From Scytonema sp. RU_4_4 (lineage in GTDB: Bacteria; Cyanobacteriota; Cyanobacteriia; Cyanobacteriales; Nostocaceae), in assembly GCA_012031965.1 (NCBI GenBank), contig JAAUSC010000016.1, forward strand, positions 1 to 57,359: a stretch of 57,359 nt of DNA. Reading direction: 5' to 3'. Positions within the stretch are counted from its first letter, which is position 1. Every line of letters starts with the position of its first letter. Below the pieces are notes generated by a model, which ran no database searches, was not told the DNA's origin, and saw nothing but the letters and a program-made list of their open reading frames with translations. The translations under genes and the position numbers were made by a program. This document shows, in pieces, positions 33,179 to 42,457 of the stretch.

Positions 33179-34162
33179 TTAACTAGCAACGTACTCTTTA
33201 ACGTTGGCACGGCGGCGACGCAGATGAGCAAGAGCTTGATGCTCTAACTGACGGACACGTTCACGGCTGAGGTTCAACCGTTCGCCAACTTTTGCCAAAG
33301 ACATTTCGTTACCATCTACTAAACCAAAGCGCAGGGCTAAAACTTCTCGCTGTTGCGGGGTAAGTTCTGCCAGCATATTATTCAAGTCTTGGCGCAAGAA
33401 TTCTTGCGTCATGTAATACTCTGGTGATGGTCCTTCATCTTCGAGCATTTCTTGGAGTTCGGTGTCTTGGTTATCGCCAACCTTGACATCCAAAGAGACT
33501 GGCTGACGCGCCATGTTCAGATACTCACGAATCTGAGCAGGTTCTAACTCAAGCTCTTTGCCAATTTCAGCAGGAGTTGGTGACCTTCCTAGCTTCTGAG
33601 CAAGTTCGCGCTGCACTTTCTTAATTTTGTTTAGCTTCTCGGTGATGTGAATAGGTAAGCGAATGGTACGACCTTGCTGAGCGATCGCGCGAGTAATCGC
33701 TTGGCGAATCCACCAGTAAGCGTATGTTGAGAATTTATAACCCCGCATTGGGTCAAATTTCTCTACACCCCGCTCTAATCCCAGTGTTCCTTCTTGGATG
33801 AGATCCAGAAACTCCATGTTCCGCTTCTGGTACTTTTTGGCAATGGCGACAACCAAGCGCAAATTCGCTTCTATCATCTTCTGCTTCGCCCGCTTGCCTT
33901 GGTGTACTATCTGTTTGACATCAGTCTCAGATTTACGAACATGAGCAGCCCACTCCTGTAAGCTAGGTTCGCGGCGTAATTTCTTCGCCAAAGCCTCCTT
34001 AGCATCTACGAGTGTCATCATTTGTTGTACCTGCTTCCCATATACAATCTCTTGCTCACGGGTTAGCAGTGGTACACGACCAATCTCGCGCAGATAGGTT
34101 CGCACCATATCAGCCGTGAACTTGGCGTTAAGGTTTTCGGTTTGGGTGTCAACAGTAGGCAT
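33179..34162 (-). CDS. Group 2 RNA polymerase sigma factor (SigB/SigD-like)
   Basis: 327 residues of the sigma-70 family with region 1.2 (DMVRTYLREIGRVPLLTREQE), region 2 (ANLRLVVAIAKKYQ, LIQEGTLGLERGVEKFDP, KFSTYAYWWIRQAITRA), region 3 (LPIHITEKLNKIKK) and region 4 with the -35-binding helix-turn-helix (LTPQQREVLALRFGL, LNLSRERVRQLEHQALAHLR). It lacks region 1.1, so it is a non-essential group 2 sigma, the type used in cyanobacteria for nutrient, light or stress responses. Which paralogue it is cannot be settled by eye. Confidence 0.92.
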   Translation of the reverse strand: MPTVDTQTENLNAKFTADMVRTYLREIGRVPLLTREQEIVYGKQVQQMMTLVDAKEALAKKLRREPSLQEWAAHVRKSETDVKQIVHQGKRAKQKMIEANLRLVVAIAKKYQKRNMEFLDLIQEGTLGLERGVEKFDPMRGYKFSTYAYWWIRQAITRAIAQQGRTIRLPIHITEKLNKIKKVQRELAQKLGRSPTPAEIGKELELEPAQIREYLNMARQPVSLDVKVGDNQDTELQEMLEDEGPSPEYYMTQEFLRQDLNNMLAELTPQQREVLALRFGLVDGNEMSLAKVGERLNLSRERVRQLEHQALAHLRRRRANVKEYVAS

Positions 34163-35390
34163 TGGTGCGTTTTCCTCTACTCCGTAAACAAAAATGAATA
34201 CTCAATAACAACTAGGGCGGATTGGGAAAGTTAGTACACGTATTACGCAACCAGGGGAATCATCAAGAGAAAATAGTTTCCTACAGAATCTGTCAAGACG
34301 ATCACTCTCTCGGATTGGTTTCCCCTCCTCCCCTAAATTTTGAAATCGTTTATAAGCATGCTGGCTTGTTTTACAGAATTCTTTTAATCCTTTAGTCGCT
34401 AGCGGCGACAGTATAACACGAAGTCAGTATGAGTTTTACTTAATCTATAATAAAACAAATTATATCAAGAGTAAAGTACTTTAGCTAAATCTTCCCATTA
34501 TAGTGCAAATTAATATTTATTGCATAAAAAGACTGATTTTCTTTTTCAAAACTTACTACATCTATAGTGACTCTAAAATCCTGTGATCATTCCTCTGCCT
34601 ATAGCCGGATTACCGAACAGAATTGTTTCTCATCATGGAGGGATGTCACGAAATCTAGAAATCAGGAATGAGAGATTGGGAATTCGTAGTTGATATATTT
34701 CTCCGTTAACCCAGGTTCACAGCTATCACTTTTTCCACTAAGGATTCAATAGCCGAAAAAGACGCTCCTGGCTTGAGAGCAACCCCAAAAGCAATGTATG
34801 TGTCTGGGTCATGAGTTTTAAGCCAGTTCCAACTCTTGTTTGAACCAAAATACGACTTCTGGTGTCAAGCAAAGTCATCTTCAAGTAGGGCATACAACAG
34901 GCATACACGACGATAATTAGCCTCAATGTCTCCTTGGGAGATAGGCTTTAACATTTTACTAAGCCAAGTGCGCCGCAGTTGAATTTCATTTGCTGATAGG
35001 ACCGCAGGACCAATGGCAAAGAAGTCATCCTCTTGTTTGAGCAGGCTTTGCTCAAAATCTTCCCATTTTCACAATACTACGCCCCCTCGAATCTGCAGGA
35101 AGGAACTATTTATTATAATAACATATTTCTTATGAGAGATGAAAATATCCAGATAGTAATTTTTCCAGAGGCGGACATCGCGTAGACTCTCGCCAGTTTG
35201 TCTGACAGCAAGGAGGTTGTATCTTAGAGACAGAGAAGCTAGACAAGCACAACCTGACGCTACCAACACTTCTAATTAAAAATGTAGACAGTTGTTAACT
35301 ACTTAAGGCGCTATGCCAAGCCCAAAACTACTGAATTAAGACTATTTTCAAAAATCAAAAGATAGTTTACCAGGCTTAAGGAGAACGAAT
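34163..35390. other. Long intergenic region with gene debris
   Basis: About 1.2 kb between the divergent sigma factor and DUF3611 genes. The sigma promoter region is within the first few hundred bases. A degenerate minus-strand coding stretch lies at 34865-35070 (separate entry), and a repeat-like patch at about 35170-35270. No intact gene is supported. Confidence 0.5.
34865..35070 (-). pseudogene. Unidentified gene remnant
   Basis: The minus strand reads QEDDFFAIGPAVLSANEIQL then RRTWLSKMLKPISQGDIEAN and YRRVCLLYALLEDDFA before a stop at 34865; a second frame continues TPEVVFWFKQELELA downstream, as if after a frameshift. Codon pattern looks protein-like but there is no start codon. Family not recognised. 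Confidence 0.3.
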
Positions 35391-35963
35391 ATGTCAAATG
35401 ACTTAAATTCCTACTTACCTGCACCGAGTAAACAACGATTTGCAGCTACTTTTCACGTAGTAAGGCCGATTAGCTTCTGGGTACAGTTAGCACTAGGCGC
35501 TGTTTCTGGCTTGGCTTTGTTGTTGGCTATATTTAGCCGTAATTCCACTGTCCAAACAACGACGAATTCGGTCATGGAGTTTGGAGTCTTTTTAGGTATT
35601 ATTGGAATTTTAGTGCTGTGTTTCAGGCTTTATTGGGTTTTCCGCTATAGGCGTTTAGACAAACTTTTACAGTCGCCTAATCGTGAATTACATCCAAGGA
35701 AAGAGGACGTAATTCAAGTATTACAAATTGGATTAATCGTCAGTTTGATAGGGCTATTGTTAGCTTTTTTAGCATCTGAAGTGACCGTTATTGCTGTACT
35801 ATCGAAATCTCTAGCTCTGCCTCAAGGAGTGGCAGTCTATAGACCTGAAAATGTCATTCGTTCCCTAGATCTTTTTGTAGTTTTGGCAAACGTCAATCTG
35901 ATTGGCGCTCACCTTGTAGGAAGTGTGACTTCACTTGGGCTGCTTAACTGGTTAGATCAATAG
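35391..35963 (+). CDS. DUF3611 family membrane protein
   Basis: 190 residues with four membrane helices (about 28-48, 62-82, 108-130, 160-185). Begins SKQRFAATFHVVRPISFWVQ and contains FRLYWVFRYRRLDKLL, PRKEDVIQVLQIGLIVSLIG and DLFVVLANVNLIGAHLVG, the pattern of the DUF3611 family found in cyanobacteria and plastids. Role unknown; the plastid relatives suggest an envelope or thylakoid location. ATG 35391 is preceded by AAGGAG. Confidence 0.85.
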   Translation: MSNDLNSYLPAPSKQRFAATFHVVRPISFWVQLALGAVSGLALLLAIFSRNSTVQTTTNSVMEFGVFLGIIGILVLCFRLYWVFRYRRLDKLLQSPNRELHPRKEDVIQVLQIGLIVSLIGLLLAFLASEVTVIAVLSKSLALPQGVAVYRPENVIRSLDLFVVLANVNLIGAHLVGSVTSLGLLNWLDQ

Positions 35964-36148
35964 TAAATAGCAATCGCCTGGATGTTGCATCTGGGCGAAT
36001 TCAGTAGCAGTTCGCGATTTATACTTGTTCGGTTTAGGACAAGTTAATTTTTTCAGTTCATCAGTATTATGAGTGTAGATTTGGTGATAAACTATCTCGA
36101 ACCGCAATTCATCGGTTAACGGTTTCCGCACTACCTTATCTCAAATCC

Positions 36149-37891
36149 CTAAAAGCCAAGATCCGCTTTCGCTAGTTCAGCTGCAGCAAAGACTTCTTCA
36201 TCTGGCTTTTCATCCCAAGCAGTTTCGCCAATTTCTTCATAGAATTTCGCGTCGTAGGGACGAGTACGTACAACCACTGGCATAGGAACGGCGTGACCTA
36301 AAATTAAAGCTTGTTGCTTAGAATCTAACTTTGCCAACACAGACCGCAAAGCACCTCCACCAGATACCCCAGTAAAAATTGCCTCAATATCTTTTTCATC
36401 GTTAAGTAAAGCGGTGATGCGAGTACCAATCTGGGACATGACTTCATTATCGATGCCCGATGGACGTTGATCAACAACAAGAAGCGTTACGAAGTATTTT
36501 CGCATCTCGCGGGCGATGGTTCCGAAAATAGTACTTTGTACCGTTGCTGGATCGAGGAAACGATGCGCTTCCTCAATTGTAATCATTAGTTGCGTTGGTC
36601 TATCGTTGGGATTTTTGGTTTGTAAAAACTTTTCTGCTTTAGTGACATAATGTTGGTGAATCCGTCGGGTAATCATATTTGTCACCAACATATAAGAGAG
36701 CATATTTGATTGGGAGCCAAACTCTACGACAATATTCTTCCCCGCTTCTAGGGAACGCAACATTTGATTGACATAATTTTGCGGACAAGCCGCACGCATA
36801 TACTTTAAATTTTCCAATCGCAGAAGTTTGCGCTGCAGTGCTGTAATCGAACCTTGATGTCCTCGTTTCTCCTCACAGAAAGTCTTGATTTCCTCATTGG
36901 TCATATTTATCAATTGAAGAATCCAAGACTTTCCAAACTCAGCACATAAAATATTGGCGTTATCTAAACTCGCTTCTGAAAGTCCTAAATCTCGACTGCA
37001 TAATTTAATATCTTCTACTTCTATTTGGTCGTAACTTAAGTAGAGTTCGTGTGCGTGAGGAACGCCTCGACGCTTAGTCGATTCTGGGTCAAGAGTGTAG
37101 ACTTCAACGAAACTGGGAAAGAGCTGCTTTAAGCCTTTGACGGTACTCATTTGTTTGCCTTCGGAGACGGCTTCCCAGCCATACTCTGAGTGCATATCAA
37201 AAATCAAATTCACTGCAGCATTTTTACGAATTGTCCCAGCTAAAAGTAAACGTGTCAAAAAGGATTTACCAGTTCCTGATTTCCCAAAAACACCGTTGCT
37301 TCTCTCCACAAAACGGTTTAAATCGAGGCAAACTGGAACTTCCATGTCGAGTGGTTTTCCAATGGAAAAGTTCTTCCTTTGAGGGTCGTCTTCCCAACCG
37401 AATACCCGGCGAAAATCCTCTTCTGAAGCTTCATAAACTTGGCTAAAGTGAGTGGGAATCGTTTTGACTGGAAGCAGTTCCATTGTTGTGTTCGTCTGCG
37501 GTTGAAATGAAGCCAAACCTGTTGCTGATGGAACAAAGGGATTTGCAGATTTGCCGTTTGTTGCAGAAAAAGATTCTTGAGATTCGGGGGTAAACATCAA
37601 CATAGGCGCAAGGTTGATAGTACCGTATGTCCCGCCTCCTGCTAAAATGTCTCGCAAAAATGTGTCTTCCCAACTAGGAGGATTAGCAATAATTCTTGGG
37701 TTGGCAATTCCCAACGCCACATCTGTGAGCATGCAGAAAAAACGCGATCGCACCCCTTGCACAACTAAAAACTTACCTACCCGCATATCTTCTACCGAAA
37801 CATCGGGGTGCAATCTAACTTCTAATCCCTCAGTCAGAGAGCCTTGTATGACTGAACCTAATGGACCGTCCAATTTCATTTCATTAATCAC
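36149..37891 (-). CDS. HerA-like (DUF87) ATP-binding protein
   Basis: 580 residues. The N-terminal HAS-barrel (1-90, GPLGSVIQGSLTEGLEVRL) precedes a RecA-type ATPase with Walker A FGKSGTGKSFLTRLLL, Walker B LMITIEEAHRF, a sensor-like VVDQRPSGID and an arginine-finger region IGTRITALL. These are hallmarks of the HerA/FtsK superfamily of DNA-pumping ATPases. HerA in other lineages pairs with NurA; no nuclease gene adjoins here. Start ATG 37891 or the in-frame ATG four codons later. Confidence 0.85.
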   Translation of the reverse strand: MINEMKLDGPLGSVIQGSLTEGLEVRLHPDVSVEDMRVGKFLVVQGVRSRFFCMLTDVALGIANPRIIANPPSWEDTFLRDILAGGGTYGTINLAPMLMFTPESQESFSATNGKSANPFVPSATGLASFQPQTNTTMELLPVKTIPTHFSQVYEASEEDFRRVFGWEDDPQRKNFSIGKPLDMEVPVCLDLNRFVERSNGVFGKSGTGKSFLTRLLLAGTIRKNAAVNLIFDMHSEYGWEAVSEGKQMSTVKGLKQLFPSFVEVYTLDPESTKRRGVPHAHELYLSYDQIEVEDIKLCSRDLGLSEASLDNANILCAEFGKSWILQLINMTNEEIKTFCEEKRGHQGSITALQRKLLRLENLKYMRAACPQNYVNQMLRSLEAGKNIVVEFGSQSNMLSYMLVTNMITRRIHQHYVTKAEKFLQTKNPNDRPTQLMITIEEAHRFLDPATVQSTIFGTIAREMRKYFVTLLVVDQRPSGIDNEVMSQIGTRITALLNDEKDIEAIFTGVSGGGALRSVLAKLDSKQQALILGHAVPMPVVVRTRPYDAKFYEEIGETAWDEKPDEEVFAAAELAKADLGF

Positions 37892-38006
37892 ACAGTGATG
37901 AGCCTGCTCTTATGTTGCATTGTAATTGTAGAAGACAAAATTGGCGACGCAACTTTATGTCCTTTGTCATTATATTGAGAACTAATGACTCATGAGTCAT
38001 GACGAA

Positions 38007-38804
38007 TTACTCAATTTGAATTGAGGTCGGCGCAGAGCCACTTCCTGTTGTGGTAGAACTTATAAGTGGTTTACGATATTGGAGGTAAAGGCGATCGCGC
38101 CAAGCAAAGAATGGTTCATAAACTGGATTATCTGCTAATCCAGGGACTCCTTTCCCTCTAATCGTTGCTGGTAAATCCAAATAAGCACCCTCAGGAAACT
38201 TCAGCAAGATCGATAAACCTGCCACAGCAAAGTCAGCTAAAGTTGGTTCATCTCCTACTAAATAGGGACTATCTGCCAACAACAATGTCAGTGCTTCTAA
38301 ATCTTGCTTTAAGTCGGCGATCGCAGAGCGTATTGCATCTGGACTATAACCTACACCAAAACCCAAGACTCTCAGTATATCATTGGGGACTCCCTCTACC
38401 AGAGTTTTGAGGACATCTGGTGTCGTCGTAGGTAACAAAGACTTGCGGAAATTCTGGTTTTGACTAATGGCAGAAAACAGTGCTTTGCGACCTTTAATGC
38501 CAATTGATTCATCCGCCCATTCTTCCATCATTAAACATAAACCCCGCTTCTTTGGATCGGTTGGTATCAACGGGCTTTCTGGATATTGTGCGTCTAAATA
38601 CTTAGCTATCTCCGTTGAATCTACGATATATCTACTACCGTCTTTCAAAACGGGTACTTGCCGTTGACCTGTCAATCGGAATAATTCTACTTGTCCAATT
38701 CCTGGCGTCACCTCGATTTTACGGTAGTCCAGTCCTTTATAATCGAGTATGAGACGCACTTTCTCTGAGTATTGAGATAGTTCAAACTGGTATAATTCCA
38801 GCAT
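38007..38804 (-). CDS. Glutathione S-transferase family protein
   Basis: 265 residues. An N-terminal thioredoxin-like domain (YQFELSQYSEKVRLILDYKG, GQRQVPVLKDGSRYIVDSTE with the cis-Pro and glutathione-binding Ser) and a helical C-terminal domain (LADSPYLVGDEPTLADFAVA). The catalytic position is a Ser (SQYS), suggesting a thioltransferase- or zeta/beta-like class. Single gene of general detoxification or redox function. Confidence 0.85.
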   Translation of the reverse strand: MLELYQFELSQYSEKVRLILDYKGLDYRKIEVTPGIGQVELFRLTGQRQVPVLKDGSRYIVDSTEIAKYLDAQYPESPLIPTDPKKRGLCLMMEEWADESIGIKGRKALFSAISQNQNFRKSLLPTTTPDVLKTLVEGVPNDILRVLGFGVGYSPDAIRSAIADLKQDLEALTLLLADSPYLVGDEPTLADFAVAGLSILLKFPEGAYLDLPATIRGKGVPGLADNPVYEPFFAWRDRLYLQYRKPLISSTTTGSGSAPTSIQIE

Positions 38805-39087
38805 TTTTCCTTTCCTGCGCGTGGTGTACTTATAAATTTTACAAGTTTATTTTGGTTACGATAATTTATATTCACCGAAAAAGTACTCGGAACTTAGTCA
38901 TCAGAATGCGTGAAGAGTGAATTTGAGTCTGCCAAATTTTCATTTTAAGGGAACATAATAGGTCATTGTGTCGTCTACACTTTTCTTTTGTAATCAAACT
39001 ATCTTGATACAAACAGCAGAATATACTTAACTCATGAGGAAAATTTTTTAAAAACTCCATAGTGATACTTAATTTATTTATGATTAA

Positions 39088-39110
39088 AAATCTCACTTCT
39101 TGAGTGAGAT
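39088..39110 (-). terminator. Orphan minus-strand terminator upstream of the fasciclin gene
   Basis: The perfect 8-bp stem ATCTCACT/AGTGAGAT is followed on the minus strand by TTTTTAATC. No minus-strand gene lies upstream of it, so it may end an antisense or small RNA from the fasciclin promoter region, or be incidental. The rest of 38805-39176 shows no gene. Confidence 0.4.
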
Positions 39111-39176
39111 GTTGTGTGTAGCAAGATGATATAAATCATTATGGTAATGTGTGGAAATTAAAGCAAAACAAAATTT

Positions 39177-40064
39177 ATGAAGGTTGAATATAGCAATTTG
39201 GCGACTAAGTTGGCTGGTGTGGTAGGAGTAACGGGCATCAGTCTTGTCATGAGTCTACCAACTGGAGCAAGCGAGGTACTAAATCCTAACCCTAGTATTT
39301 TCAAAGAAGCACCGTATAACAGCGGTCAACGCACTTTAGTAAACACTCAGTATGCACCAAGTGAGCTTGCGCCAGAAGCCACAAAGTCCGAAAAAACGCC
39401 AGCGAAAAACACAAAAGTGGCACAAGGACGGCGAGGAGTAAACCCTAACCCCAGTATTTTGCAGGAGTGTCCCTACAACCGTGCGGCTTGTCCTGGTGGA
39501 TCTGATACTTCTACACCAAGCACACCAACCCCCGAAGCCACACCCACGACACCTGGAACAGAAGTACCTACAACACCAGGTACACCCACCACGCCTCCTG
39601 GACCTGGGACAGAAACGCCTTCTAAGGAACCAGCAGCGGGTACAGACAGCAAAAATGTAGTAGCGATCGCAGAGTCCAACGGCTCATTTACAACGCTAAC
39701 CAAAGCTTTAAAAGCAGCTGGACTGACACAAACATTGCAAGGTAAAGGTCCTTTCACCGTCTTTGCACCCACTGATGCTGCATTTGCTAAACTGCCACAA
39801 GACGCTGTACAAGATTTGTTGAAGCCAGAAAATAAAGAAGTCCTGGTGAAGATTTTGCGATATCATGTGGTGCCAGGTTCAGTAGCATCAAAAGATTTGA
39901 AGTCTGGTGAAGTCAAAAGCATTGAGGGCGGTCCGATTAACGTCAAGGTTGATCCAAGCGCTGGTGTAACAGTCAATGATGCTAAGGTGGTTCAGCCTGA
40001 TATCAAAGCCAGTAACGGCGTTATTCATGTGATTGATAACGTGATTTTACCTCCAGATTTATAA
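39177..40064 (+). CDS. Exported fasciclin-domain protein
   Basis: 295 residues. Signal peptide (1-31), two copies of an NPNPSI-x4-PYN motif (residues 36-48 and 89-101), a Pro/Thr-rich linker (110-150, PTTPGTPTTPPGPGTE), then one FAS1 domain (about 160-295) with the H1 segment FTVFAPTDAAFAKLP, the YHVVPG segment and the H2 end VIHVIDNVILPP. FAS1 proteins act in adhesion or surface binding. The repeated NPNPSI motif with Cys in the second copy may be a short interaction or crosslinking motif. Confidence 0.88.
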   Translation: MKVEYSNLATKLAGVVGVTGISLVMSLPTGASEVLNPNPSIFKEAPYNSGQRTLVNTQYAPSELAPEATKSEKTPAKNTKVAQGRRGVNPNPSILQECPYNRAACPGGSDTSTPSTPTPEATPTTPGTEVPTTPGTPTTPPGPGTETPSKEPAAGTDSKNVVAIAESNGSFTTLTKALKAAGLTQTLQGKGPFTVFAPTDAAFAKLPQDAVQDLLKPENKEVLVKILRYHVVPGSVASKDLKSGEVKSIEGGPINVKVDPSAGVTVNDAKVVQPDIKASNGVIHVIDNVILPPDL

Positions 40065-40130
40065 GTTGTTGGCAGAAGTACACTCTCTAACAAAACTAGC
40101 TTGAAATAAATATTTGGCAAAATTTGGCAA

Positions 40131-40168
40131 AAAACCCGTTTAAATCATGATTTAAACGGGTTTTTTTG
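40131..40168 (+). terminator. Strong intrinsic terminator of the fasciclin gene
   Basis: The perfect 16-bp stem AAAACCCGTTTAAATC and its inverse (40131-40146 with 40149-40164) has a 2-base loop and is followed by a T run. It is symmetrical enough to work in both directions. Confidence 0.9.
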
Positions 40169-40248
40169 TATTGTTTGACACGTTCCATCGGATCTATCTC
40201 TGGGTGATAGCCCAATACAGTTCAGTTAGAGTTAAAAACCTGATTTTG

Positions 40249-40324
40249 CGTAGGTTGGGTTGAGGAACGAAACCCAACATTCTCGCGGCTTTGTTGGGTT
40301 TCACTTCGTTCAACCCAACCTACG
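40249..40324. repeat. Palindromic repeat inside the IS left arm
   Basis: A 76-bp palindrome: CGTAGGTTGGGTTGAGGAAC at one end with its near-exact inverse ending in CAACCCAACCTACG, around a GC-rich centre. This type of CGTAGGTTGGGTT palindrome is widespread in cyanobacteria. It lies between the IS terminal repeat and the transposase gene, so it is probably a later insertion. Confidence 0.75.
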
Positions 40325-40405
40325 ATTATCCTTAACCAATACCTTCGCCAAAAAAAAAGGATGAAGAGCTAAATTCCACAACCTCGACTACTCATTCCAG
40401 CAGAC

Positions 40406-40533
40406 GAACCGGATGACGCTTCGCTCTCATAAGCGGTGTCGGGAACGGGCTAGAAAAATTTCTCGTGTGGAGCATCCTGGTGATGACAGCCCGCCCCGAC
40501 ACTCCGCTATCGCCGCTTATGAGCATCCGGTTC
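40406..40533. repeat. Imperfect long inverted repeat inside the IS left arm
   Basis: Arms GAACCGGATG...CTCATAAGCGG...GTCGGG and CCCGAC...CCGCTTATGAG...CATCCGGTTC, with one short block inserted in each arm. About 128 bp; non-coding. Confidence 0.65.
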
Positions 40534-40650
40534 TTAAATGTAGCAACAAAGCTGATTTGGCGATTTTGGACTACGCCTGCTGAATACAGAGGGCTTTTGT
40601 AGTAGAGTTATTGTCTCTCACAACGACAACTCAAAAACTACAAGCAGCCC

Positions 40651-41989
40651 ATGCCGGACATCTTAGCACTGTTACAATGTCTGTTACCGCAAATAAACGC
40701 TACAACGACGCGACAATTGAACCAGATAATCCTGGCAATGTTAGCAATGAGCGGTCGAGTTACTATGTTGGGAATCTCACGCTGGACAGGCATTGGTGGT
40801 AGTTATCGAACCATGTTGAGATTCTTTCATACAGTAATACCTTGGGCAACGTTGTTTTGGCTGTTTTTTCGTAAGCATTTGTTCCGTGTAAATGAAATAT
40901 ATTTGCTGGCAGGAGATGAGGTTGTAGTCAGTCAATCAGGTAAACAGACTTATGGGTTAGAGAGATTCTTTTCTAGCCTTGCCAGCAAACCGATATCAGG
41001 ACTATCTTTCTTTGTATTATCATTAGTGAGTGTTGAACAGAGACAGTCATTTCCTATTCAGATAGAACAGGTAATCAAGAGTGATGAAATAAAGAGCACG
41101 TGGTCACTCAAAACAGTAAAACCCCAAGAAAAACGGGGACGGGGACGACCAAAAGGGAGTAAGAACAAAAATAAAGGAGAAGTGATATTAACATCTGAAT
41201 TATTACTAATTAAAAAGATGATTCATTCACTCTTCAAGTTAGTAGCTAACTTTATTCCCCTGACATACTTGGTATTAGATGGTCACTTCGGTAACAATAA
41301 TGCCTTACAGATGGCACGACAAGTTAACTTGCACATAATTTCTAAACTCCGCCATGATGAGCGCGTTGTACGCTCCTTATGAAAATCCTGACTCCAATAG
41401 TCGCTCTCGTCGTAAATACGGTGACAAGCTGGACTATCGTAATATACCAGACAAATATTTCTGCCAAAGTACCATTAACAAAGATATTCAAACTGACGTT
41501 TATCAAGCTACTTTCCTACACAAAGAATTTGCTCAAGCTCTAAATGTAGTAATTTTGGTCAAAATCAATCTTAAAACTAATACTCGTCGTCATGTAATTC
41601 TCTTCTCTAGTGACCGGAAATTATCGTTCGAGAAAATCATTGAATATTACAAGCTTCGTTTCCAAATCGAGTTTAACTTTCGTGATGCCAAACAGTTTTG
41701 GGGATTAGAAGATTTTATGAATTTGAGCCAAACTGGCGTGACTAATGCTGCTAATTTAGCATTTTTTATGGTTAATTTATCTCATCATCTTCTCGCTGAT
41801 TTTCGCATCTTTAATCCCGAATCCGGCATGATTGACCTTAAGGCTCACTATCGTGGCTTTCGATATGTCCGTGAAATATTAAAAATGCTTCCTGAAATTC
41901 CTGAGCCTATTTTATTAACCCAGATTTTTGCCAAGCTTACTTCTTTAGGTCGTATTCATATCGCTTCTACGGGCGTTGAACCCTCGTAA
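40651..41989 (+). pseudogene. Frameshifted IS4-family DDE transposase
   Basis: Two overlapping frames (40651-41382 and 41354-41989) together give a complete transposase. The catalytic residues are visible: Asp in LLAGDEVVVS, Asp in LVLDGHFGNN and Glu in the IS4 signature Y-x2-R-x3-E-x6-K (YKLRFQIEFNFRDAK). The first frame ends KLRHDERVVRSL and the second picks up as SALYAPYENP; one extra G near 41356-41360 explains the shift. No slippery heptamer is evident there, so loss of function is more likely than programmed frameshifting. Confidence 0.85.
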
Positions 41990-42109
41990 ATTGGCAAAGG
42001 TATTGTTAACTGAACCGTATTGGGTGATAGCCAGAAAGCGAAGTACAGTGGCTTTAGCCCAGCACGTAGCATCATCTTAGAATAAACTTCTTGCAAAAGT
42101 CTGCGCTCT

Positions 42110-42420
42110 TTGTGGATGGGAAACCGCAGATGGACGAGCCACTGCGTTGCGGAGCCAGTACTTGATGAGGGGAGCCAGTGCGGACGCCACATGCTTCAAG
42201 CCGGGAAACCCGTCCAACGCAGTGGCTCGTCTTGGGAGCCACTGCGTTGCGGAGCCAGTACTGCAGTCCTTGTTTCCCTCACGCTTGTTCTGGCGTTGAG
42301 GTTCCTCCGAGAGTGCCACCTGGCGTGTCTCCCCAGACCGCACTGGCTCCTCCGTGGGGACCCCAAAGCCCCCCGTTGTAGACGCCCTCTGGGCGGCTTC
42401 CCGTAGGGTAGCATGTGGCG
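42110..42420. repeat. Palindromic repeat cluster between the IS and hypB
   Basis: It contains an exact 27-bp direct repeat (42136-42162 and 42236-42262, beginning GAGCCACTGCG) and the 17-mer GCCGGGAAACCCGTCCA shared with 2329-2345. GC-rich and non-coding; overlapping open frames on both strands are artefacts of the repeats. The rest of 42023-42457 holds no gene. Confidence 0.75.
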
Positions 42421-42457
42421 TGCAGATAAACGCGGATGAAAACAGACAATTATTGAT

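Larger units (their letters stand above)
40213..42022 (+). mobile_element. Decayed IS4-family insertion sequence with 10-bp target duplication
   Basis: Terminal inverted repeats CAATACAGTTCAGTTA (40213-40228) and TAACTGAACCGTATTG (42007-42022) match at 15 of 16 positions. They are flanked by an exact 10-bp direct repeat GGTGATAGCC (40203-40212 and 42023-42032), a target duplication of the size known for IS4-type elements. The cargo is one transposase reading frame broken by a frameshift, and the left arm has absorbed two palindromic repeats. Total 1810 bp. Confidence 0.88.

Noticed and set aside
35069-35269. 66-codon minus-strand frame
   Set aside because: Largely repeat-like DNA around 35170-35270; no ribosome-binding site or family resemblance.
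41350-41365. Programmed frameshifting in the IS4 transposase
   Set aside because: IS4-family transposases are normally a single frame, and no slippery heptamer or pseudoknot is evident at the break; a simple one-base insertion explains it.
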